From an uncultured Acidobacteriota bacterium (lineage in GTDB: Bacteria > Acidobacteriota > UBA6911 > RPQK01 > JAJDTT01), in assembly GCA_951812665.1 (NCBI GenBank), contig CATOST010000030.1, forward strand, positions 217,543 to 281,542: 64,000 nucleotides of DNA, written 5' to 3'. A program made the translations under genes and the position numbers. Below are positions 36,466-45,190 of this stretch, piece after piece (positions within the stretch are counted from its first letter, which is position 1; every line of letters starts with the position of its first letter). A model generated the notes under the pieces. The model ran no database searches. It had not been told where the DNA came from and saw only the letters and a list, made by a program, of their open reading frames with translations.

Positions 36466-37674
36466 ATGAGTGATGTAACCATTTCTCCCCCTCCGCTCCG
36501 GAAGACCAAGCCCAAGGGGCGCCACCCCCACAAGGCGCTCTCCGCCGCATTCGTGCGCTCCGCCCCGCCGGGCAAACACTGCGACGGCAACGGTCTTTAC
36601 CTCTTCGTCAAGCCGAGCGGAGCCCGGAGTTGGATCCAACGCCTCGTCATACGCGGACGCCGCCGCGACTTCGGACTCGGCTCCGTGGCGCTGGTCTCGC
36701 TCGCCGAGGCCCGCGAGAAGGCGCGGGCGAACCGCAAGCTGGCCCGCGAGGGGGGGGATCCGCTGGCCGAGAGACGCCTCACCCGGAACATGCCCAGCTT
36801 TGCCGAAGCCGTCAAGCGGGTGGTGGAGCAGAAGCGGTCCGGCTGGCGCAATCCGAGGCAGGCCCACGACTGGATAGCGAGCTTGCGGCGCTACGCCTTT
36901 GGGCGCATCGGCCGGATGCCGGTCTCGGAGGTGACGAGTGGTGATGTTCTTGGGATCCTCGCCCCCATCTGGCACGTGAAGGCGCGCACGGCCCTGGTGG
37001 TGCGCCAGCGCATCCGCACGGTCCTGGAGTGGGCCGTGGCGATGGAATACAGGACCGACAACCCTTGCGACCGCGTCGTGTCGGTGCTCGGTCCACAGGA
37101 TATCGTGGTGCGGCACATGCGGGCCTTGCCGCATCGGGAGGTGGCTCCGGCGCTTCAGAAGGTGCGGGCCTCGAACGCGATGCCCGGCTCCAGGCTGGCC
37201 TTCGAGTTCCTGGTGCTCACGGCGGCGAGGTGGGGCGAGGTGCGGTGGGCCGAGTGGTCGGAGATGGATCCGGCGCAAGGCATGTGGACGGTTCCCGAAT
37301 CCCGCACGAAGTCCAAACGCGAGCACCGGGTGCCGCTTTGCCGCCGGGCGAAAGAGATTCTGGAGGAAGCACGGACGCTGGAGGATGGAGGCGCCCGGCT
37401 GATTTTCACCCGAGAGGGCGGGAAGCCCCTCGGCTCCGGTCGGATGCGCAAACTGCTGCGCCGGAACGAGATCGCGGCGGTGCCGCACGGGTTCCGGTCG
37501 AGTTTCCGGGACTGGGCGGCCGAGGAGACGGATCATCCGCGCGAGGTGGTCGAGGCGGCGCTGGCGCATGTGGTGAAGAACAAGGTGGAGGCGGCGTACC
37601 GGCGCACGGACCTGTTCGAGCGGCGGAGGCGGCTCATGGACGACTGGGCGAGCTATCTGGCTGGCGAGAGTTGA
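36466..37674 (+). CDS. Tyrosine recombinase / phage-type integrase
   Basis: 402 aa from ATG 36466. The N-terminal arm-binding DUF4102-like part (GKHCDGNGLYLFVKPSGARS, WIQRLVIRGRRRDFGLGS) is followed by a core-binding domain (FAEAVKRVVEQKRSGWRNPR) and the catalytic domain: first Arg in LTAARWGEVRWAEW, Lys near TKSKREHRVPL, H-x-x-R in VPHGFRSSFRDWAAEETDHP, and Tyr in LAHVVKNKVEAAYRRTDLFE. All catalytic residues are present. It lies beside fumarase, not at a tRNA. Downstream sequence (37675-37912) is homologous to that after the broken paralogue at 38484-39060. Confidence 0.93.
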   Translation: MSDVTISPPPLRKTKPKGRHPHKALSAAFVRSAPPGKHCDGNGLYLFVKPSGARSWIQRLVIRGRRRDFGLGSVALVSLAEAREKARANRKLAREGGDPLAERRLTRNMPSFAEAVKRVVEQKRSGWRNPRQAHDWIASLRRYAFGRIGRMPVSEVTSGDVLGILAPIWHVKARTALVVRQRIRTVLEWAVAMEYRTDNPCDRVVSVLGPQDIVVRHMRALPHREVAPALQKVRASNAMPGSRLAFEFLVLTAARWGEVRWAEWSEMDPAQGMWTVPESRTKSKREHRVPLCRRAKEILEEARTLEDGGARLIFTREGGKPLGSGRMRKLLRRNEIAAVPHGFRSSFRDWAAEETDHPREVVEAALAHVVKNKVEAAYRRTDLFERRRRLMDDWASYLAGES

Positions 37675-37773
37675 GAAGCGGCGTCCGGCCGGCTCCGTTG
37701 ATCCGGCGTGGTCGTCCTCCCGACAGGCTTCGTGATCTGGCGTTCGGGCCGGCTTGCAGGAGGTCGATTTTTG

Positions 37774-37912
37774 CCGCTGAAAAGTGGGGTTCCGCGCCCG
37801 TACGGGAGTGTGAATGGGACAAGGGGGGTGGATTCACAAAAAGCGGTCCCAGTCGTTCACAAATACGCTTTCCCCGATCGGTCTGCCTTTCATGCCGTTA
37901 CGACCCCACTGA
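37774..37912 (+). ncRNA. Structured RNA-like element, copy C1 (3'-truncated)
   Basis: This is the left part of the element described fully at 38019-38310: GAAA-capped hairpin CCGCT-GAAA-AGTGG (37774-37787), palindrome CCCGTACGGG, variable hairpin TGTGAAT (37809-37815) / ATTCACA (37832-37838) with conserved loop GGGACAAGGGGGG, a second TTCACA at 37856-37861, then TTTCCCCGATC and GTTACGACC. Similarity ends near 37912, so the 3' half is missing. No reading frame is conserved between copies. Confidence 0.6.
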
Positions 37913-38018
37913 AGCGGCCGTTCATGTTGCCACCGGTGGTCGAGGATCGCTCCGTTCAAGTCGTGATTGACGGTGAACGCGCTGGGCAGCCGCAAAGGCT
38001 TATGGAGGCTGAATTTAA

Positions 38019-38310
38019 CCGCTGAAAAGCGGGGTTCCGCGCCCGATCCGGGAGTGTAAGTGAGACAACGGGGGTCACTTACATCATGAAGGCTTTCCAC
38101 CTTACACAGGCGCATTTCCCGATCTCCCTTTCCTGCCTGTGGTTACGACCAGATTCCCGGACGCTGGCGCCCGCACGGGGAAAGCGGAGGTGGACGGGAG
38201 CGACCCCCCCTTTTTGCTGCCCGGTGCGGGCGCGGGGGTGCTGCGCAATTCACATTTGCGCAACACCCCCTGGGGGGGTCGCTCCCGTCCAAAATATCCC
38301 TGGCGGGAAG
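38019..38310 (+). ncRNA. Structured RNA-like element, copy C2 (complete)
   Basis: In order: hairpin CCGCT-GAAA-AGCGG (38019-38032, GNRA-type loop); CCCGATCCGGG; variable hairpin TGTAAGTGA (38055-38063) / TCACTTACA (38075-38083) around GACAACGGGGG; a repeat of the variable CTTACA at 38101-38106; conserved TTTCCCGATC and GTTACGACC; a 19-bp perfect long-range pair GGACGGGAGCGACCCCCCC (38192-38210) with 38272-38290, enclosing a 15-bp hairpin with loop TTCACAT; and a terminal hairpin TCCC-TGGC-GGGA (38297-38308). The segment GCGCCCGCAC (before the left long arm) also pairs with GTGCGGGCGC inside it, so a pseudoknot is possible. No known RNA family is recognised by eye. Copy C3 preserves length and pairing. 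Confidence 0.6.
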
Positions 38311-38483
38311 GCCATAAATGGCATCCGTGGCGGGCAAGATGGGATGCATGAGCGTCCCCGACATCCACGAGCAACGGCTGGAGATCCTCAGAAAGCAGGC
38401 GGTGGAGAGGCTCCGCGGCCGGCGCGCTTACCGCGGTCCGGAGTGCGACTATCGGAGCTTCCAGAGAGACTGTTCCCGCTACG

Positions 38484-39060
38484 GACGTGATCGGGATTCT
38501 GGCTCCGATCTGGCACGAGAAGCCACCCACCGCCCGGAAGCTGCGCCAGCGCATCCGCGCGGTCCTGGAATGGGCCGTGGCGATGGAATACAGGACCGAC
38601 AACCCTTGTGACCGCGTCCTGCGGTCCTCGGACGCGGTGCCCGTGGCCGTGCTGGACTTCGAGTTCCTGGTGCTCACGGCGACGAGGTGGGGCGAGGTGC
38701 GGTGCGCCGAGTGGTCGGAGGTCGATCAGACGCAAGGCATGTGGACGGTTCCCGGAACGCGCATGAAGTCCAAACGCGATCACCGGGTGCCGTTGTGCCG
38801 CCGGGCGAAGGAGATTCTGGACGAAGCACGGACGCTGGATGATGGAGCCGCCCGGTTGGTCTTCACCCGAGAGGGCGGGAAGCCACTCGCCGACAGGCAG
38901 CTGCGCCACCTGCTCCACCGGAACCAGATCGCGGCCGTGCCGCACGGGTTCCGGTCGGCGTTCCGGGCCTGGGCGGCGGAGGAGACGGATCATCCGCGCG
39001 AGGTGGTCGAGGCGGCGCCGGCTCATGGACGACTGGGCGGGCTATCTGGCTGGCGAGAGT
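38484..39060 (+). pseudogene. Truncated paralogue of the tyrosine integrase
   Basis: It is homologous to the integrase at 36466-37674 from its core-binding part onward: VIGILAPIWHEK, RIRAVLEWAVAMEYRTDNPC, FEFLVLTATRWGEVRCAEWS, KRDHRVPLCRRAKEIL, VPHGFRSAFRAWAAEETDHP. About 30 residues between DNPCDRV and FEFLVL are deleted. The segment carrying the nucleophilic Tyr is lost by a jump from REVVEAAPAH straight to the terminal RLMDDWAGYLAGES (in another frame). The N-terminal arm domain is absent. The protein cannot recombine DNA. Confidence 0.85.
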
Positions 39061-39162
39061 CGCCAGCCGGCGTCCGGCCGGCTCCGTTGATCCGCCGTGG
39101 TCGTCCTCCCGGCAGGCTTCGTAATCTGGCGTTCGCGCCGGCTTCCGGGAGGTCGATTCTGA

Positions 39163-39457
39163 CCGCTGAAAAGTGGGGTTCCGTGCCGATCGGGGAGTGC
39201 ACATGGGACAAAGGGGGGCATGTGCACTACGCGGGCTCTTCGACGTGCACGGACACTTTTCCATAACCTCCTGTTCCGGTTGCAGTTACGCCTCCGCTCA
39301 CGGCTCACACGTGCCGATCGGGGGAGAGTGGAGGTGGACGGGAGCAACCCCCCCTTTTTGCCTCCCGGATTCGGCAGTGCGGGGGCAGGCTGATGTGCAC
39401 TCGCCGTGCCATCGCCTGGGGCGGTCGCTCCCGTCCAAAATATCCCTGGCGGGAAGG
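39163..39457 (+). ncRNA. Structured RNA-like element, copy C3 (complete)
   Basis: It has the same order and nearly the same length (295 versus 292 bp) as C2: hairpin CCGCT-GAAA-AGTGG (39163-39176, one G-U wobble), variable hairpin AGTGCACATG (39196-39205) / CATGTGCACT (39219-39228) around the GGACAAAGGGGG loop, repeat of the variable GTGCAC at 39245-39250, then TTTTCC and GTTACGCC. The long-range arms are 39336-39354 with 39418-39436 (17 of 19 pairs). They enclose CAGGC/GCCTG, GATG/CATC and GCAC/GTGC stacked with two bulged Ts. The terminal hairpin TCCC-TGGC-GGGA lies at 39443-39454. The stem sequence is unrelated to C2 but pairing is kept. Nothing is recognised in 39458-39804. Confidence 0.6.
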
Positions 39458-39804
39458 ATCCTGCAAAGATTTCCGAAGACCTGTTGTGGTCATCCAACGC
39501 CCCCGACGGCGTCTCGGAAAGTCTCGGTTTCAGCGACATCGCACCGGACGACGCCTGGCAGCAGCTTCAAGGTTCCCCTCTAAAAGGTGGTTCGGATGGC
39601 GCGGGCTTCGTCACAGTATCGCGGCCCCGCGCGATTCATTCCCAGCCGGGTATCTTGGTTCCGGCTTCTGAGCCGGTCTTGGACCCGGCTCCCGCTTCTT
39701 GACGGCCAAAACAGTCTTCTTCCGATCCGAAGTTTCCGGATAGCAGTGGATGGCAAGACGGCCTTCTGGGCCGTGACTCGGGCAAGGGGTATACTGGCGA
39801 CGGG

Positions 39805-40056
39805 ATGACCAACGAACAACTCCTGACCATCATCGTCTCGCTGGGGGGCCTCATCCTGACGTCTCCCTCGCCCTCGGGGGCCTCATCCTGGCCCAGTCCC
39901 GCGCCATCCGGTCCGAACTGCGAGACACGGCCCGAGAACGTACGGAACTCCGGGACCGCATGGGCCGAATCGAAGAACGCATGGCTCGCTTGGAAGGAAC
40001 CTTGGACGTGCTCGGGGAGTTCTTCGTCGGTTCCGGTCGCGGCACGGCTGCGTGAG
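39805..40056 (+). pseudogene. Frameshifted small membrane/coiled-coil protein
   Basis: It starts MTNEQLLTIIVSLGGLILT, a membrane helix, in one frame; the continuation ALGGLILAQSRAIRSELRDT, then RERTELRDRMGRIEERMARL, EGTLDVLGEFF lies in another frame. GGGGGCCTCATCCTG occurs twice within 40 bp, so a short tandem duplication probably caused the shift. Intact homologues of this kind are membrane-anchored coiled coils of about 70-80 aa with no known function. Confidence 0.6.
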
Positions 40057-40098
40057 CTTCGAGCGGCAGTATGGTGAGGTGAGATTTAAGGAGATGAC

Positions 40099-40464
40099 AT
40101 GACGAGAATGATGACGGTGGATGTCGCCGCATTGCTATTGGTAGCTTGGATATTCCCTGAGGTGGCCCTTGCCTCGGACGATGACCGCTCAGGATGCATG
40201 CCTGACAAGGTTGCAGTGATCCGATGCGTGACAGATTCGGACGGAGGCATCGAGGTGCGCAACTCAAGCGTGACCAGCGCCACCGGAGTGACGATTCAAC
40301 AGGGAAACCGGTGCGGGGCAGCGGTGTCGAGCCTGCTCCAAGCGGGCTTGAGATTGTCGCACAGGCTGAAAGTGACGACCAGTTCCTCGATGGATGACGA
40401 AGTGAGTTTCAACTTCGTTTTTCTGGCCTGCGACGATGATGACGACGACGATGATGATGACTAG
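40099..40464 (+). CDS. Small secreted protein with poly-aspartate C-terminal tail
   Basis: 121 aa. Signal peptide MMTVDVAALLLVAWIFPEVA, then ALASDDD; mature part with four cysteines (SGCMPDKVAVIRCVTDSDGG; NRCGAAVSSLLQAG; FVFLACDDD) and a terminal run of ten consecutive Asp residues built from mixed GAT/GAC codons. SD AAGGAG lies 9 nt before the ATG. The run could bind divalent cations. The TAG stop is part of the CTAG target duplicated by the IS1182-type element just downstream, so insertion left the protein intact. No family recognised. Confidence 0.6.
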   Translation: MTRMMTVDVAALLLVAWIFPEVALASDDDRSGCMPDKVAVIRCVTDSDGGIEVRNSSVTSATGVTIQQGNRCGAAVSSLLQAGLRLSHRLKVTTSSSMDDEVSFNFVFLACDDDDDDDDDD

Positions 40465-42176
40465 GAGCCTGTCCGAGAACAGGGCTGTCACCGAAGTTCC
40501 TTAAGATCAGGGCATCTGATCATCAGGAGAGTGTGGGATGCCCCCGCGATTCAAAGCCTACCCGAAAGACTACTACCAGAGTCAGCTGTTTCCGGCCAAC
40601 GTGTTCGAGCTGTTGCCCGAGGATCACGAGTGTTTCCTCTATCGGGACCTGTTCGCGCAACTGGACACGTCGGAAGTGGAGGCGCAGTACAGTCCCCAAG
40701 GTCAGCGGGCCTACCCGCCCCGTCAGGTCGTCTCGATGCTGATCTACGCCTACAGTCACGGGGTGTTCAGTTCCCGGGAGATCGAGAAGCGCTGCCGGGA
40801 GGATCTGGGATTCCTGTACATCGCGGGGAGGAACTGCCCGAATTTCCGGGTGTTGAGCGATTTCCGGAAGGACCACGGGGCCTTTTTCCGGTCCTGCTTC
40901 AAACAGACGGTGGCCCTGGCGATGGGGTTGGGTCTGGTGTCGTTGGGACATGTGAGTCTGGACGGCTCCAAATTCAAGGCGAACAGTTCGAAGCACAAGG
41001 CGATGAGCTACGGACGGCTCAAGCAACGGGAGCAGGAGTTGTGCGAGGAGATCGAAGCCTTGATGGCGCGGGCGAACGCTCAGGACGAGGAAGAGGATCG
41101 GGACTACGGGGAAGGCACGGGGGAGGAGTTGCCGGAGGAGTTGCGCGGCCCAACTGCGGCCGGGTCAAGCCATTGCGGACAAGAAGCAGATCAGCTTTGC
41201 GGACACGGACGCGCGGATCATGAAGGGAAAAGGGGGGTTCGAGTACGCGTACAACGGCCAGATCAGCGTGGACGAGGAGGCGCAGGTGATCGTGGGGCAG
41301 CACGTGAGTCAGCAGGCGAACGATTACCGGGAGGTGAGTCCGGCGCTGGATGAGGTGGAGGCCACGACGGGGGGGCTGCCGAAGCAGATGAGTCTGGATA
41401 ACGGCTACTAGTCGGGGAAGAACCTGCAGGAGCTGTCGGATCGGTAGGTGGAGGCCTACGTGGCGACGGACCGGGGAGAGAAGGCGGGGAAAGGAGACCT
41501 GGACGAGAGCGACCGTCGCTTGGTAAAGGCGGACTTCCGCTACGACGAGGAGCGGGACGGCTTCCACTGTCCCGGCGGGCAACTGCTGACCCTGAAGACC
41601 ACTCGGGCTCAGGGGCAGCGGGTCTATCAGGGCGAGGTCCAGGCGTGCGCGTCGTGTCGATACCACCGTCGCTATTGCCGGTCCAAATCGGGCGCGGCGC
41701 GCACGATCACGAGCGACGGTCAGGAGCCGTTGCGCCGGGCCATGAACGAGCGGATGTCGCGGCCGGACAGCCGAGCGCTGTACGCGCGTCGCAAGACGAT
41801 CGTGGAGCCGGTGTTCGGTCAGATCAAGAACGCGGGGTTCCGAGGATTCGGGTTGCGCGGCAAGGCGAGGGTGGCTGCGGAGTTCTCGCTGGTCTGCGCG
41901 GCGCACACCCTCAAGAAAATCATTCTTGCGACGGTACGGGGAGAGGTGTGTCCGGAGTTCGGGAAACGAGCGGCTCTGGCGTAAAAATGGGGCAAGTGCG
42001 GAGGTGTGAAGCCGAAAAACGGCCTTTGCAGGCCCCTTTCGAGTCGAAAATAGCGCTATAAATCGATTCCCTCGGGGTTGGGGGACAGGATTCGATGGTA
42101 TTCGGAGCTGTGGACCATTGCCCATGACCATTGCCATGGACGAAAGTCGCTCAATGATGAGTTCTCGGACAGACTC
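40465..42176 (+). mobile_element. IS1182-family insertion sequence (degenerate)
   Basis: A 1712-bp element with inverted ends GAGCCTGTCCGAGAAC (from 40465) and the complement of GAGTCTGTCCGAGAAC (to 42176), one mismatch in 16. It is flanked by CTAG at 40461-40464 and 42177-42180, the palindromic 4-bp target duplication usual for this family. The transposase gene inside is dead. The element landed exactly on the stop codon of the poly-Asp protein gene. Confidence 0.85.
40538..41984 (+). pseudogene. IS1182-family transposase, inactivated
   Basis: The N-terminal part (RFKAYPKDYYQSQLFPANVF; YPPRQVVSMLIYAYSHGVFS; NFRVLSDFRKDH; VSLDGSKFKANSSKHKAMSY) is intact to about 41145, then the frame shifts. 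The next part (KKQISFADTDARIMKGKGGF; YNGQISVDEEAQVIVG; MSLDNGY) meets a stop at 41409-41411 (NGYY changed to NGY-stop) and another at 41446-41448. The C-terminal part (RRKTIVEPVFGQIKNAGFRG; AAHTLKKI), which carries the DDE glutamate region, is open. At least three lesions mean no active enzyme. Confidence 0.88.
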
Positions 42177-42197
42177 CTAGAGGCAATCTCTTCCCGT

Positions 42198-42635
42198 CTA
42201 CAATCCCTTCTCCTCCGCCAACGCACCCGCAAATGGAAACTCTAATTTCCTAAACAGCTGCCCGGCTGGCATTGAATTGTATGGAGGTGGAGGGCCACTT
42301 AGGAGTACCCTCAGGGCGCCCACCACGACCAAGTTCGGATCACTATCGATTCGCTTGCGAATAGGGTCTGTCTTGGCCAGATACACTTCCACGGTGGCCG
42401 CCATATAGGACCACTCGTAATCCATCTTCTTTTTGTCGCCAATACTCCTGGCCGCTTCGAAGCGGCGACCTGCTTCTGCAAGCCGTTCAGACACTTCCAT
42501 CGCTGTCACTGCGTCTGCTACATGAGCAGACAGCCGAGTGGCTTGTGTATTTTTCCAAATCGTAAACGCTAACGCGAAAAACGCCAGCACTTGAATGACC
42601 ACACCCAACGCAGTCCAATCGAACTTACCCAACAT
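42198..42635 (-). CDS. Hypothetical membrane-anchored protein
   Basis: 145 aa from ATG 42635, chosen because GGAGGGA stands 4 nt before it; an upstream in-frame ATG lies inside that SD. One N-terminal membrane helix (WTALGVVIQVLAFFALAFTI, W) is followed by a helical cytoplasmic part (SAHVADAVTAMEVSERLAEA; WSYMAATVEVYLAKTDPIRK). I do not recognise the family. It faces the IS1182 element's right end and has lower GC than the metabolic genes. Confidence 0.55.
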   Translation of the reverse strand: MLGKFDWTALGVVIQVLAFFALAFTIWKNTQATRLSAHVADAVTAMEVSERLAEAGRRFEAARSIGDKKKMDYEWSYMAATVEVYLAKTDPIRKRIDSDPNLVVVGALRVLLSGPPPPYNSMPAGQLFRKLEFPFAGALAEEKGL

Positions 42636-42680
42636 TGATCCCTCCATTACCAACTGGCCCCGCTGCTTTGTTTTTGGGGC

Positions 42681-42699
42681 CTATATAATTATTATATAG
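42681..42699. promoter_or_regulatory. AT-rich perfect palindrome, likely operator/promoter
   Basis: CTATATAATTATTATATAG has 9-bp perfect arms around one T and contains TATAAT on both strands. It lies 46 nt upstream of the membrane protein gene ending at 42198. Function is inferred from symmetry and position only. Confidence 0.45.
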
Positions 42700-42828
42700 A
42701 GGCTAACGCGCAGTTTCCAGGGTTGCAGGCGATCCAGAATGGGCCGGCAATCCAAACATAGAGAGTGGACTCGGTTGTGGGGGTGGGTCATAGACCTACT
42801 CGTCGACGGAGAGTTGAAGGTCAGTGTC

Positions 42829-43071
42829 CTAGGGCGGCCCGCTCTCTACCTCGTGGGGTTGGCCCCGGCCCGGGGATGATGATTCACTTAATCGTTCCCT
42901 GAGACGATCCCAGAGGGTCGCTCGCTTTTTCCTGCCGATGATCCGCCTCTTCCTCCTGGCCCGCGAACCGCGCTTGTAGGCGATCTGTCCCAACCGGGGC
43001 TTCGTCCCTTGGAGGCACCGCCGATAGAAGTCCTCGACCGTCACCAGATGAGACTCATTCTTTCGCTTCAT
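42829..43071 (-). CDS. Hypothetical small basic protein
   Basis: 80 aa from ATG 43071. MKRKNESHLVTVEDFYRRCL, then QGTKPRLGQIAYKRGSRARR and KRRIIGRKKRATLWDRLRER: very Lys/Arg-rich, as in nucleic-acid-binding accessory proteins of mobile regions. No domain recognised and coding status is uncertain. Confidence 0.35.
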   Translation of the reverse strand: MKRKNESHLVTVEDFYRRCLQGTKPRLGQIAYKRGSRARRKRRIIGRKKRATLWDRLRERLSESSSPGRGQPHEVESGPP

Positions 43072-43280
43072 ACTCTCCGCCCCGGTTCGCAAGAAGAAGA
43101 GACACATACCAACTACAAATCCCTGACAGGAGAGCGCCGAGGCTCCCAGGTCGAGCGGTATCCCCCCGTGGAAAATCAGAGATTTCCCACCGGGTGAGCC
43201 CTTTTGCTGATGCCTGCATGAGCGCTTTCAAGAGGTTCATCTCCAGCGGCACGGGCCGCTGCAGGGAAACAACAAACGTC

Positions 43281-43558
43281 ATGACGATCGGTAAACCGGT
43301 CGCATTGATCCTAGTGCCCAACCGGAGGCTTTTCAGAGTGGGCACCGCCGCCCAGTGTCTGGGCAAGGCCATCGGCACGATTCGCAAACTGGCCGAACTG
43401 AACCTCATCAACGCCAGAGCCGAACTCGACACCGCCGGCTGGCCGCCGTTGCACTGGAGGACTTGAACGCCTGCGTTGATTCTCTGGAGCCGTGGTACGA
43501 TTCGCCCCACGGCGACGAACCCGGATCCAGAAAGGAGGAGATGCATGGGCATCTATAA
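43281..43558 (+). pseudogene. Frameshifted excisionase-like HTH protein
   Basis: The first frame gives VPNRRLFRVGTAAQCLGKAI, then GTIRKLAELNLINARAE, a MerR/excisionase-type helix-turn-helix. The continuation VALEDLNACVDSLEPWYDSP lies one frame over, so a single-base change near 43440 breaks the gene. It overlaps the start of an integrase fragment by 14 nt, the usual xis-int arrangement. Confidence 0.55.
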
Positions 43559-43745
43559 GGTGAAGGATCGCCGGGGAAAGAGACGATTCGTCTGCAGCAA
43601 GTACTGGCCAAACGGATCCGGTCGGCTCCGAATGTACGCCCCCAATTCCAGAAGCGCGCATGCTCTTCAAACATTGGAGTCGAGGCTCGAAACTCGTCCC
43701 TGGGGTCCACGGACCTCCAATATGGTCGAATGGAATCCCGTTTAG
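43545..43745 (+). pseudogene. N-terminal remnant of a second integrase type
   Basis: ATG 43545 (SD GGAGG) starts MGIYKVKDRRGKRRFVCSKY, then WPNGSGRLRMYAPNSRSAHA, LQTLESRLET, the arm-binding domain of a phage-type integrase unlike the one at 36466. The frame leaves homology at about residue 55 and stops at 43745; core and catalytic domains are gone. The 280 nt to the next gene show nothing further. Confidence 0.6.
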
Positions 43746-44025
43746 GACGTGGGACGAAATGAGGGAACCAGCTCGGGAGAGTATATCATAACTCTATTAT
43801 TATCAGATACTTAAGAGAACGGTTCCGTAAAGGGGACGGCAGTCCCCCCTCGTGTTCTTCCTCCGCCAGTTTAAGTGCTCCTCCGCCGATACCTTCTTGC
43901 AGCCACCAGATCTCCCATCGTCCTCGTACCCGTCATCCCGGCATCGTCGTCACCGGCCTGTGCGCGTACCTGGCACACGCCGCGAACAGTTTCCGGCGAC
44001 AAACGTCGATGTTAAGCTGAGAGGT

Positions 44026-45141
44026 ATGCCTGCCTCATACAGCCCCGTTAACATTCGATTCTTGCTTTTTCTCCTCATCGTGCCAAGTCTCTTCAGCCTG
44101 CATTATCCGGCCCGCAGCGAGGGTTCCCATGATGACCTCGAGAAAGGTCGTCAATTCACCCGTGAAGAAGCCGAACTACTCGAGGAGAAACTGAAAAACA
44201 ACCCCCATGATGTTTCTTCCCGGACGCAGCTTCTCGGATATTACATGCAGCTTCCGCCTGTGAACGATCCATCGGCTTTAGAGGCAAAACGCAAGCACAT
44301 ACTATGGCTTGTACAAAACTCGCCGGAAGCCGAAGTCTTGGGAGCCCTCGAGGCAACGATTTTCGGAATCTTCGACCCGATAGGCTATTCCAAGGTCAAG
44401 GAAGCTTGGAGGACTCAACTCGAAAGGAACCCCAAGAACGTGACGATATTGGGGAACGCGGCAAAGATGTTGGGGAACCCCGCAAATGTTATGGCGTTGA
44501 ACGAACGTGAATCAGCGATCAAATTGCTCCAGCGGGCCCAATCGCTTGATCCGTCCAATGCGAAGTGGGCAACGGAACTTGGGCAACAGTATGGAATGGA
44601 AGCACTATTGTATGCATTGGAAACACCATGGGAATCGCCTGAGGCCGTCAAGCATGCCAATGACATGGCGTTGACGCAGTTCGAAAACGCGTACGCACTT
44701 GAGAATGAAGATGGAAAAGACGCTCTTCTGCCGGATCTTGCAAAAGCCGCATTCGGAGCGGACCAACTGGTCAAGGCCCGAAAATATGCGGAAATCATGT
44801 TGCAAGTTTCGAAATCCGATTGGAACTACGGTAACCGTATTCACCACGGCAACCTCGTTCTTGGTCGAATCGCTTTGCGAGAGGACAATATCGACGAAGC
44901 CAAAACTCGTCTGATTGCGGCCGGCAAAATGCCAGGATCACCCCAAATAGATTCCTTCGGTCCGAATATGACGCTCGCCAAAGAGCTTCTTGAGAGGGGC
45001 GAGCGTGACATCGTACTGGAGTATTTCCGACTTTGTTCGAAGTTCTGGGCATCGGAAGATGCGCAAGACCAATTGGAAAAATGGGCTGTTCTGGTCAATG
45101 GAGGCAGGGTCCCGGATTTTGGCGCAAATCTCCACTACTGA
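44026..45141 (+). CDS. Exported tetratricopeptide-repeat-like protein
   Basis: 371 aa from ATG 44026 (SD GAGAGG). A signal peptide (FLLFLLIVPSLFSLHYPA) precedes helical repeats (TREEAELLEEKLKNNPHDVS; GYSKVKEAWRTQLERNPKNV; LLQRAQSLDPSNAKWATELG; FENAYALENEDGKDALLPDL). The C-terminal block SPQIDSFGPNMTLAKELLER, then VLEYFRLCSKFW recurs in a family of TPR proteins of Acidobacteria and related phyla. Probably a periplasmic protein-interaction module; partner unknown. GC is lower than in the neighbouring amidohydrolase genes. Confidence 0.72.
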   Translation: MPASYSPVNIRFLLFLLIVPSLFSLHYPARSEGSHDDLEKGRQFTREEAELLEEKLKNNPHDVSSRTQLLGYYMQLPPVNDPSALEAKRKHILWLVQNSPEAEVLGALEATIFGIFDPIGYSKVKEAWRTQLERNPKNVTILGNAAKMLGNPANVMALNERESAIKLLQRAQSLDPSNAKWATELGQQYGMEALLYALETPWESPEAVKHANDMALTQFENAYALENEDGKDALLPDLAKAAFGADQLVKARKYAEIMLQVSKSDWNYGNRIHHGNLVLGRIALREDNIDEAKTRLIAAGKMPGSPQIDSFGPNMTLAKELLERGERDIVLEYFRLCSKFWASEDAQDQLEKWAVLVNGGRVPDFGANLHY

Positions 45142-45190
45142 GTGTTCCACGGCACCGACTCTTTCGGCTGGACAGGGCCAAAGAATCCGG

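Noticed and set aside
38192..38215. GC-rich segment followed by TTTTT as an intrinsic terminator
   Set aside because: The T run follows only one arm of the inverted repeat; the complementary arm lies 60 bp further on, so the geometry is not that of a terminator.
38019..39457. Integron attC sites
   Set aside because: Bulged-base hairpins beside a tyrosine recombinase recall attC, but the elements are about 295 bp, lack R/L box consensus, and the integrase is P4-like, not IntI.
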